A stretch of DNA of 64,000 bases from Parvibaculum sp040390855. Lineage in GTDB: Bacteria > Pseudomonadota > Alphaproteobacteria > Parvibaculales > Parvibaculaceae. Under the pieces are notes generated by a model. It was not told the origin of the DNA and searched no databases. It saw only the letters and a program-made list of their open reading frames with translations. Positions within the stretch are counted from its first letter, which is position 1, and each line of letters starts with the position of its first letter. A program made the translations under genes and the position numbers. Shown here in pieces: positions 26,096 through 33,790 of the stretch. The DNA lies in NCBI GenBank assembly GCA_040390855.1, contig JAZJXO010000009.1:29327-93326 (forward strand), in the 5' to 3' direction.

Positions 26096-27481
26096 ATGAG
26101 TGACCGTAAAAAGACGGGCATGGACGGGCGTGCGAGTCTGGCTGAGTTCAAAGCTTTTCTCGCTGAAAATGGGGAGATCGACTATATCGACGCGGTTTTT
26201 GTCGATATGTGCGGCACAGTGCGCGGCAAGCGCTTTCCCATTGAAGAAGCCGAACGCATATTCAATTCCGGCGTGCAGATGCCGAAATCGCTTTATTTCT
26301 TCGATGTCACAGGCGTCAACGAAGATATTCTCGGCATGGGTTTTTCCGACGGCGATCCGGATGCGCAGTCTTTTCCGATTGCGGGCACCATCGTTCCCGT
26401 GCCTTGGGCCTCGATGAAGCAGGCGCAAGTCCTGATGACCATGGTGGACGACAACGGCGCGCCTTTCGCGCTGGAACCGCGCGTTGTGCTCGCCAATGTT
26501 GCGCAGCGTCTCGCTGACATCGGTCTTCATGCCGTGTCCGCCTGCGAGTTTGAATTCTATGTGCTTGACCGTGAGCGCGACCGCAAAGGCCTGCCGCAAG
26601 CGCCGATCAATCCGGCCACGGGCTTGCGTGAAACCGCCAACGAAGTTTACGGCATCATCGAACTCGACGGCTTCATGGCGCTACTGAAAGACATCGACGA
26701 AGCCGCCGCCGCGCAGGGCGTGCCTGCGTCCGGTGCCACCGCCGAATATGCGCCGGGTCAATACGAGATCAATCTAAACCACGAAGACGATGTGCTCGCC
26801 GCCGCCGATCACGCCATCATGCTGCGCCATCTCATCGGTGCCGTGACACGCAAACACAATTTTGTGTCGAGCTTCATGGCCAAGCCCTTTGCCAATCAGA
26901 CCGGCAATGGTTTGCATGTCCATTGCTCCATTCTCGATGAGCAGAACAAAAACATTTTCGACGACGGCACCGATGAAGGCAGCGAGCGTCTGCGTCACGC
27001 CATCGGCGGGTTGCAGGCCACATTGGGCGACGCCATGGCCCTCTTCGCGCCCAATCTCAATTCCTATCGCCGCTTTGGTCCCAATCTCTTCGTGCCGGTC
27101 AATGCCGCTTGGGGCTACAACAACCGCTCGGTCGCCTTCCGCGTTCCGGCGGGTTCGCCCTCCGGCCGCCGCATCGAGCATCGCGTCTCGGGTGCCGACG
27201 CCAATCCCTATCTGGTGCTTGCCGCAATCCTCGCCGGCATCCATTACGGCATCGTCAACAAGATCGAACCGACCGAACCCGCCGAAGGCAATGCCTGCGA
27301 CGAGATGGACGACAACATCCCCTTCTTCCTGCCCAGCGCCCTGAAGCGCCTGCGCAACTCGTCCATCATGCGCGACTACCTCGGTGCCCATTACGTCGAC
27401 GTCTATGCCGAAACCAAAATGCTCGAATTCGACAAGTTCCAGATGACGATTTCACCGTTGGAATATGACTGGTATCTCTGA
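26096..27481 (+). CDS. puuA: Glutamine-synthetase-family ligase, PuuA-like (gamma-glutamylputrescine synthetase)
   Basis: Protein of about 461 residues of the glutamine synthetase superfamily. The ATP/metal region shows SACEFEFYVLD and ASGATAEYAPGQYEINLNHEDD; the segment KPFANQTGNGLHVHCSI holds the metal-binding His, and NRSVAFRVP plus GADANPYLVLAAILAGI are the standard C-terminal motifs. The N-terminal IDYIDAVFVDMCGTVRGKR is the style of the PuuA subgroup rather than GlnA; no adenylylation-site motif of GlnA is seen. The chosen ATG at 26096 has GGAAATGA ahead. It follows puuB closely, which supports gamma-glutamylation of an amine ahead of oxidation. Confidence 0.82.
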   Translation: MSDRKKTGMDGRASLAEFKAFLAENGEIDYIDAVFVDMCGTVRGKRFPIEEAERIFNSGVQMPKSLYFFDVTGVNEDILGMGFSDGDPDAQSFPIAGTIVPVPWASMKQAQVLMTMVDDNGAPFALEPRVVLANVAQRLADIGLHAVSACEFEFYVLDRERDRKGLPQAPINPATGLRETANEVYGIIELDGFMALLKDIDEAAAAQGVPASGATAEYAPGQYEINLNHEDDVLAAADHAIMLRHLIGAVTRKHNFVSSFMAKPFANQTGNGLHVHCSILDEQNKNIFDDGTDEGSERLRHAIGGLQATLGDAMALFAPNLNSYRRFGPNLFVPVNAAWGYNNRSVAFRVPAGSPSGRRIEHRVSGADANPYLVLAAILAGIHYGIVNKIEPTEPAEGNACDEMDDNIPFFLPSALKRLRNSSIMRDYLGAHYVDVYAETKMLEFDKFQMTISPLEYDWYL

Positions 27482-27501
27482 ATCTTATCCGGGCGTGAAA
27501 C

Positions 27502-28569
27502 GTGACACCTGAACTCGGCATTATCGAAGGCTTCTATGGTCGTCCGTGGACATGGGCAGAGCGTGAAGAAACAGCGGCTTATTTATCGGGCTTTGGTTAT
27601 CGCTTCTATCATTTCGCGCCCAAGGCCGATTTGTTCCTCCGCCGCCGCTGGGCCGAGCCGCATCCCGCCGCCGATGCAGCGGGTCTTGCGTCTCTCTCGC
27701 GTACCTGCCATGTGCATGGTGTGCGTTTCGGTGTGGGCCTGAGCCCTTACGAGATTTACCGAGACTTCAATCAAACGGCGCGCGATGCGCTCGCGCGCAA
27801 ACTCGCCTTTCTCGACGAAGTAGGCATCGACGATCTCGCCATCCTCTTCGATGATATGCGCGGTGATTTTCCCGACCTCGCGCAGAAGCAGGTCGAAATC
27901 GTCCATTGGGTGAAAGAGCGCAGCGCCGCCACGCGCCTTCTGATCTGTCCGAGCTATTACACCGACGACCAGATCCTCGACCGGATCTTCGGTGATCGCC
28001 CCGTAAACTATCTCGAAGACCTCGGTCGCCTGCTCGACCCCTCGATCGAGATTTTCTGGACCGGCGAAGAGGTCTGCTCACACGAATTTTCGGCAGGTCA
28101 TCTCGCGCGCGTCACAAAGCAACTGGGCCGCAAACCTTTTATCTGGGACAACTACCCCGTGAATGACGGTCCGCGCATGTCGCAATTTCTGCATCTGCGC
28201 GCCTTCACGGGCCGTCCCGCTGCCATGGGTGCCCATATATCAGCCCACGGCGTAAATCCGTCATCGCAACCGACGCTGGCCCGAATCCCCGCGCTCACTT
28301 TGGTTGATGCCTACGCGCAAGGCGACGCTTATCAATATGGCGCAGCCCTCGCGTCTGCTGCCGAGCGCGTACTGGGCAAAGACCTCGCAAAATCTCTCGT
28401 CGGCGATTTGCTGGTGCTGAACGACAGCGGCCTCGACCGCCTCAGCGAAAGCGCCGCGACCAAACTCCGCACGCGTTATCAGGCATTTAACCACCCCGCC
28501 GCCCGCGAAATTCTTCACTGGCTCGACGGCGGCTACCGCATCACCCAAGAAATCATAGATAATCAGTAA
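27502..28569 (+). CDS. GH84-type beta-N-acetylglucosaminidase domain protein
   Basis: Protein of 355 residues consisting of a GH84 (hyaluronidase/O-GlcNAcase-type) catalytic barrel and little else. The opening GIIEGFYGRPWTWAER at 6-21 is the family hallmark, and the double catalytic aspartate is Asp117-Asp118 in AILFDDMRGD. CPSYYTDD near 153 and WDNYPVND near 214 line the active site in family members. No signal peptide is present, so it should be cytoplasmic. The start is GTG, 20 bp after the PuuA-like gene, so the two are probably co-transcribed. An alphaproteobacterial GH84 is known from Oceanicola granulosus (from memory). The in vivo substrate is unknown. Confidence 0.85.
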   Translation: MTPELGIIEGFYGRPWTWAEREETAAYLSGFGYRFYHFAPKADLFLRRRWAEPHPAADAAGLASLSRTCHVHGVRFGVGLSPYEIYRDFNQTARDALARKLAFLDEVGIDDLAILFDDMRGDFPDLAQKQVEIVHWVKERSAATRLLICPSYYTDDQILDRIFGDRPVNYLEDLGRLLDPSIEIFWTGEEVCSHEFSAGHLARVTKQLGRKPFIWDNYPVNDGPRMSQFLHLRAFTGRPAAMGAHISAHGVNPSSQPTLARIPALTLVDAYAQGDAYQYGAALASAAERVLGKDLAKSLVGDLLVLNDSGLDRLSESAATKLRTRYQAFNHPAAREILHWLDGGYRITQEIIDNQ

Positions 28570-28609
28570 AAGCCCCCTCCCTCTGGGCGAAAGTGGGTGA
28601 GGGCACTGC

Positions 28610-29617
28610 TTACTTCCGCATCTCCGCAATCAGATTGTCTGTATAAACCTTCCGCCCATTCGTATTGAGATGAAGCTGCGTGTTATAGAATTTGGCTCTA
28701 TCCATAAACCCGTCCTCACGCGCACCGATTAGCGGCACATTGAGCGCCGCAACGTCAGCGCGGAATGACGCATCCGCTTTCCGCCAGCTCTCGTCCACCT
28801 CCCCTTCGATGAGATAGGGTACATAGGCGAGAGAGACTTTGACTGATCGTGCCTTCATCGCAGCGATGAACGTCGCAAGCACTTGCGCCTGCGCTGCGCA
28901 GATTCCGTCAGGCAAGGACGATGCAATTGCCATTCCCTCGAAATGGGCACCCTCGTTCATCTCTATCATGCCGTGATCATCAATATTATAAGCTGAATAG
29001 ACAAAACTCTTTGTTCGCTTCACCCCCGAAAGATAGCGAGAAAATATCTCATCGTCCGGCGCGAGAGAATCAAGCCGGTCGAGCATCCGTTCCGGATTGA
29101 TCACGGTCCGCACATAGTTTGTCAATATGTCAACGGCGAGACTCGGGCTGCCGGAATTGAAGACAATACCCACACGCGTCATAAAAGACAGACGGTCGAA
29201 ATCTGAATGATCCCAGGCAAGCGTATTGTCGAGTTGCCAGTCTGTCCATTGTCCGTTATTGCAGGCGTAATAAGGTTGCTCCAGTGTCAGGATCACATTG
29301 TCGCCATGCTGGGCAAGGCGTGATGCTTCTTCGAGTATGCGGTCTAGCCGCAGTCCGGCATGAAGTCCCGCGTTCATCACCGGTACGTTGAGTTCGTGCG
29401 ACATGCGTGCCGCATCAACATTGAAGAGCGTACTGGAGCCGCCGACAAAAATAATCTTGGGTGAGGGAAGGGCAGCGGCTTCATAACGTTTGATCACTAT
29501 CAACTCGTGCACCCAATACTCCGCTTTAATCGGTCCAGGCACATACAGGACTACGGCAAAATAAGCGCAGATGACAGCCGCTGTGGAGAGTGAGAATTTC
29601 AGGAGATAGCGGTTCAT
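28610..29617 (-). CDS. SGNH-hydrolase-like membrane-anchored protein paired with an MBOAT
   Basis: Protein of about 335 residues with an N-terminal membrane anchor (residues 5-27) and a periplasmic domain. FVGGSSTLFN near residue 57 resembles SGNH block I (usually GDSxT; Gly replaces Asp here), and the C-terminal QLHLNTNGRKVYTDNLI holds a His in the position of block V. It is probably the partner acetylesterase/transferase of the MBOAT protein encoded upstream, as in AlgI/AlgX or DltB/DltD pairs. The ATG at 29617 follows AGGAGAGG; a TTG one codon earlier is less likely. The acceptor polymer is unknown. Confidence 0.7.
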   Translation of the reverse strand: MNRYLLKFSLSTAAVICAYFAVVLYVPGPIKAEYWVHELIVIKRYEAAALPSPKIIFVGGSSTLFNVDAARMSHELNVPVMNAGLHAGLRLDRILEEASRLAQHGDNVILTLEQPYYACNNGQWTDWQLDNTLAWDHSDFDRLSFMTRVGIVFNSGSPSLAVDILTNYVRTVINPERMLDRLDSLAPDDEIFSRYLSGVKRTKSFVYSAYNIDDHGMIEMNEGAHFEGMAIASSLPDGICAAQAQVLATFIAAMKARSVKVSLAYVPYLIEGEVDESWRKADASFRADVAALNVPLIGAREDGFMDRAKFYNTQLHLNTNGRKVYTDNLIAEMRK

Positions 29618-29626
29618 CAACCTCTC

Positions 29627-31138
29627 CTAGAATTGGAAATATAAAAATTCGGATACGCGGTGCGGTGACATTCCGACGAGCGCAATGGCAAAGAGAACGG
29701 CTATTGGAAGCCACGTCCATGCCCGCTCCGGTGCCCAATGCCAACCCGCAAACAGGCGTAGGGGAGCTTCCACCTTCTCATAAGCAGGATCAAAGTCGCG
29801 CATGAACTCCTGTGTATTGGGGAGGAGGAAGACAGCAAGCAGGCCGAGAATCACGAGCACCAAATCATTGTCGGACAAGCCGCTGATAGCGAAGACCTTG
29901 TGGGCAGACAGGCCCGCGCCGCCGAACATACCGTTCAGCATCACTTGCGCTGACTGAAAGGTTTCGGCGCGGAAGACCACCCACGCGACCACAACGCTGA
30001 TGAAGGTGAGGAGTCCGGAGGCAAAGACGCCGAGCCGCCGATAGCAGTTCGTCTTCCAGCCAAACCGTGCGCGCAAGGCACGAAAGCCGTGATTGGTGAT
30101 GAGGTAAAGCCCGTGCAGGGCACCCCAAGCCACAAAGGTCCAGGCCGCACCATGCCATAATCCGCCGAGTAACATGGTCAGGAACAGATTGATATAGCGT
30201 CGCCGCTTGCCCTTCCTGTTGCCCCCCAAGGGTATGTAAAGATAGTCGCGTAAAAAAGTTGAGAGCGTTATATGCCAGCGCCGCCAAAATTCGATAATGT
30301 TTACGGCCTTGTAGGGCGATGCGAAATTGAGCGGCAGTTTGACGTTGAACATGCGCGACAGGCCGATGGCCATGTCCGAATAGCCCGAGAAATCAAAATA
30401 GAGTTGCAGTGTATAGGCGAGCGCGCCGACCCATGCTTCGATAAGGGCAGGCTCGCCGCCATTCAGTGTCGTCGAGAAAATCGGTGTGGAGACAAGCGCC
30501 AGTCTGTCAGCAATCAGCACTTTCTTAATGAGGCCAATGGCAAAAATGGTGAGGCCGATAGAAATATTCGCCGACGAAATTCTGTAGGTTTCCGGCCTTT
30601 CGAACTGCGGGATCATCTGCTTGTGATGTAGGATTGGGCCCGCGATCAGATGCGGAAAATATGTCACGAAGAGCAGGTAATGCGCGAAATTATATTCAGA
30701 CGCCTGGCCCCGATAGGCATCAACCAGAAAAGCGATTTGCGTGAAGGTGAAAAATGAAATGCCAAGCGGCAGCAGGATCGCGTCCATATGGAGCGGCACG
30801 CCGATAAGCACCGCAATTGAAGCGCCGAAAAAATTGGCATACTTGTAATAGCCGAGAAGCACGAGGTTGCTGGCAACAGCGAAGGTAAGCAGCGCGAAAT
30901 GCGCGCGCGGTGACATCGTTTTGCCGTTGCGGCTGATGAAATAGCCCGCCGTAAAGTTGAAGACAATCGAAGCGAGCAGCAAGCTGACGAATTCGACATT
31001 CCACCAGCCATAGAAAAAGAGCGACGCGGCGCCGAGCCATGCTGCTGCAAGCTTCGAACTTCTCACGCCGATGAGAAAGAATCCTGCAAACGTGACAGGA
31101 AGAAACCCCAGCAGAAAAGGTAGTGAATTGAAAAGCAT
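29627..31138 (-). CDS. MBOAT-family membrane O-acyltransferase (AlgI-like)
   Basis: Polytopic protein of about 503 residues. It opens with MLFNSLPFLLGFLPVTFAG, the usual AlgI/DltB start, and the catalytic His lies in LLGGLWHGAAWTFVAWGALHG. FWRRWHITLSTFLRDYLYIP is the other family signature, with its invariant His. Such proteins pass acyl groups across the inner membrane to extracellular polysaccharide or teichoic acids. The ATG at 31138 was chosen because upstream residues show no family match. It ends 9 bp before the SGNH gene, so the two form one unit. No polysaccharide biosynthesis genes lie near. Confidence 0.9.
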   Translation of the reverse strand: MLFNSLPFLLGFLPVTFAGFFLIGVRSSKLAAAWLGAASLFFYGWWNVEFVSLLLASIVFNFTAGYFISRNGKTMSPRAHFALLTFAVASNLVLLGYYKYANFFGASIAVLIGVPLHMDAILLPLGISFFTFTQIAFLVDAYRGQASEYNFAHYLLFVTYFPHLIAGPILHHKQMIPQFERPETYRISSANISIGLTIFAIGLIKKVLIADRLALVSTPIFSTTLNGGEPALIEAWVGALAYTLQLYFDFSGYSDMAIGLSRMFNVKLPLNFASPYKAVNIIEFWRRWHITLSTFLRDYLYIPLGGNRKGKRRRYINLFLTMLLGGLWHGAAWTFVAWGALHGLYLITNHGFRALRARFGWKTNCYRRLGVFASGLLTFISVVVAWVVFRAETFQSAQVMLNGMFGGAGLSAHKVFAISGLSDNDLVLVILGLLAVFLLPNTQEFMRDFDPAYEKVEAPLRLFAGWHWAPERAWTWLPIAVLFAIALVGMSPHRVSEFLYFQF

Positions 31139-31700
31139 CGTTCTGGCGCTTTTTGTGAATCCCTGAACGCGGATGCTCAGGCTGAGTCCATGGGAGTTTA
31201 GGGGGAGTGCCGCCATTCTGCCTAGGGGCGATATTTTTATTCCAGACCTTGCGTCAGTCACAGACGCTCGAATGGCAACGCAGACATCTAAAAATTAGTA
31301 CACAGATTTAACTAAATTGCAATTCACCCGCGTCTCTTCATTGGGAAGAGCGTGGCGACGCCGCATTATCGCTTGCTCGGTGATAATAGGTTGCTTCGCT
31401 ATTGCTCGCACTAACGACCGAATACGAAAGCGAAGAACCATCTTATCTGACTTGCTCGGGGGATGAGCTTAAACTGAAAAAGATAGCTATCCCTATCTGA
31501 GTATTTATCTTGATTAGGTGCTCTCGAAACAAACCAAGAAGTGCCGACGATCTCGACATGGAAATGCCTGATTTCTTGCCGAAATCGCCCGGATTTATGA
31601 GCCTCTTCGATCTCCGAGTTTTCTTATGCCCGCCATATTTTCTCCCTCTCCCATAGCGAGGATGAGGCCCTATATTTTTCCTTGAGCCGTATACGGAACA
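31139..31700. other. 560-bp gap without a supported gene, AT-richer than its surroundings
   Basis: No frame here shows a convincing gene. The stretch contains AT-rich runs near 31290-31325, a short hairpin CTCTTC/GAAGAG at 31334-31350, a palindrome GATAGCTATC at 31482-31491 and CCGTATACGG at 31687-31696 just below the kinase stop. It must hold the promoter for the minus-strand MBOAT unit. It may be the remnant of a lost gene or insertion, but nothing shows this directly. Confidence 0.5.
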
Positions 31701-33734
31701 TCAAACAGGCAGCGAGATCGTCACCCGCGTACCGACGCCCTCGGTACTTTCGATCTTCAGCGTCCCGCCATGCATCTCGACAAGAGAGCGTGACAGGGCG
31801 AGGCCGAGACCCGTACCTTTGTGTTTCTTCGAATGCTGGCTTTCGACCTGCTCGAACGGACGACCGATTTTAGGCAGCGCGTGAGCCGGAATGCCGATGC
31901 CGGTATCAATGACGGTCATTGTGACTTCACGTTCGTTCGCCGCGCTCTCGACGCGAATGTTGCCGCCTGCGGGCGTAAACTTGATCGCGTTCGACAGCAG
32001 GTTGAGCAAGACTTGCTTGATCGCGCGTTTGTCGGCATCGATCACCGGCAACTCGCCAGTGCTGTTGGTGACTTTGACAGCCGCGATTTCCGCGCGACCG
32101 GAAACGAGGCGCAGGCTTTCGTCGATGACTTTCGCAAGGTCGGTCGGTTGCTTTTCCAGCGTCATGCGACCGGCCTCGATCTTCGACATATCCAGAATGT
32201 CGTTGATGAGTTCGAGCAGATGCTGACCGCTCGAATGAATGTCATGCGCATATTCGGAATACTTGGGCGAGCCGAGCGGCCCGAACATTGCGCCTTCCAT
32301 AATTTCCGAAAAGCCGATGATCGCGTTCAAAGGTGTGCGCAATTCATGGCTCATATTGGCAAGGAACTCGGATTTCGACCGGTTGGCGCTTTCGGCGCGC
32401 GTCTTTTCCGCCGCGTATTTTTCGGCGAGGTCTACAAGCTGACGCGCCTGATGTTGCAGCTTCAGACGCGATGCTTCGAGATCGCGCACGGTTTTTTCCA
32501 GCGCCGATTTGTTTGTGGTGAGCGCGGATTCCTGAACCTTGATCGCCGTGATGTCGGTGCCGACATTCACGTGTCCGCCTTCGCTTGTAGGCCTTTCGCT
32601 GATCTGCAACCAGCGCCCGCCGGGCAAACGGATTTCCCAGACGCTTTCTTCAAGTCCGCCAGCGCGCGGCCATTCCGAACCGATACCCGCCTGTGTCATC
32701 ACATCTTCGAGCGTCGTGCCTTCATGGATGCTGTCATGCGGGACTTGCAGGAATTCGATGAATTTGCTGTTTGCCGTGACGAGCCGGTTGTCCGCGTCCC
32801 ACAGCGCAAAGGCCTCGCCGATGCTTTCAATCGCGTCGCGCAACCGGTCATTGGCGCCGTGCTCACGCGCTTCGGCTCGCTTTTGTTCGGTGATGTCGAT
32901 GGTGATGCCGACGAGGCGCTCGCCCGCAATGCGTCCGCCGCCCCAGACCTGACCCTTGGCCCGCACCCAGACCCAGTCGCCATCTGCGTGACGAAGACGA
33001 AAGGCCGTATCGTATGAGCGCGAAGGTCGCGACGCCGCGCCGATAATGTCGTCGATGGCGCCGATGTCATCAGGATGCGCGAGCTGTTTGATCTCGTTGG
33101 GTGAGAGGCGTTTCGATGGTTTGCGAAGACCGAGCATGTCGAACATAGCCGACGACCAATAGACGCGGTTGGCTGTGAGGTCCCAGTCCCAGATGCCGCA
33201 ACGTGCGCCGGCAAAGGCCATGTCGAAGCGCAACTGGTTTTCGACAAGCGCCGCTTCCGCTTCCACTTTGCTTTCACGCAAACGTACAAGTAGCGTCGCG
33301 AGCGCGACATAACCGGCCGAGAGGAATGCCGCAAACACAAGCGCGCGCGACAGACCATCCTGCACGAAGATCGCACCTGTGATGCCGAACAGCACGGCCC
33401 CCGCGAGCACCAGCACGGCGCGCGTCAGCAGGGTCGTTGAGAACAACGGCCGTTTGGTTTTAAATTCACGTTGTTGCCAGGCCAGCGGTTCGGCCCGGTT
33501 GCCGGTTTCAGGAATACTCATACTCACCACATGAGGCAGATCACCTTCTGCCTCGCCCTGATTGTTCCGCGCCGGATCGAGAGGCGCAGGCATCTGCCGT
33601 CGGAACGTCCGTTCAGCCGCAGCCCCACCCGAATCACCGAATGAAATTCGATGATTGAAGGAGGCCCGGCCTTTGTCCAGCGACGTTTGGCCATTGGCCG
33701 GAGCGTCATCGTCGCTTTTTGGTACCCGATGCAT
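31701..33734 (-). CDS. PleC/PdhS-like membrane sensor histidine kinase with two PAS domains
   Basis: Kinase of about 677 residues. Two membrane segments lie near residues 100-150, followed by a PAS/PAC domain (about 165-285), a second PAS domain (about 295-400), a coiled-coil linker and the kinase core. The phosphoacceptor is His463 in MSHELRTPLNAIIGFSEIME. The ATPase has LLNLLSNAIKFTP, DTGIGIPAHALPKI and GTGLGLALSRSLVEMHGG. The long FGPLGSPKYSEYAHDIHSSG stretch is typical of PleC/DivJ/PdhS kinases that control DivK in cell-cycle signalling. The ATG at 33734 follows GGTGGGTGAG; a TTG at 33788 and an ATG within the N-terminal region are alternatives. No regulator is adjacent. Confidence 0.85.
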   Translation of the reverse strand: MHRVPKSDDDAPANGQTSLDKGRASFNHRISFGDSGGAAAERTFRRQMPAPLDPARNNQGEAEGDLPHVVSMSIPETGNRAEPLAWQQREFKTKRPLFSTTLLTRAVLVLAGAVLFGITGAIFVQDGLSRALVFAAFLSAGYVALATLLVRLRESKVEAEAALVENQLRFDMAFAGARCGIWDWDLTANRVYWSSAMFDMLGLRKPSKRLSPNEIKQLAHPDDIGAIDDIIGAASRPSRSYDTAFRLRHADGDWVWVRAKGQVWGGGRIAGERLVGITIDITEQKRAEAREHGANDRLRDAIESIGEAFALWDADNRLVTANSKFIEFLQVPHDSIHEGTTLEDVMTQAGIGSEWPRAGGLEESVWEIRLPGGRWLQISERPTSEGGHVNVGTDITAIKVQESALTTNKSALEKTVRDLEASRLKLQHQARQLVDLAEKYAAEKTRAESANRSKSEFLANMSHELRTPLNAIIGFSEIMEGAMFGPLGSPKYSEYAHDIHSSGQHLLELINDILDMSKIEAGRMTLEKQPTDLAKVIDESLRLVSGRAEIAAVKVTNSTGELPVIDADKRAIKQVLLNLLSNAIKFTPAGGNIRVESAANEREVTMTVIDTGIGIPAHALPKIGRPFEQVESQHSKKHKGTGLGLALSRSLVEMHGGTLKIESTEGVGTRVTISLPV

Positions 33735-33790
33735 TTCAGACTCACCCACCAGCCCGTCAGACCCGTCCCGCGCAGAAAGTGCAAGCAAAC

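Noticed and set aside
31558..31656. 32-codon frame from an ATG in the AT-richer gap
   Set aside because: No ribosome site, no recognisable sequence and no sign of conservation; too short to support.
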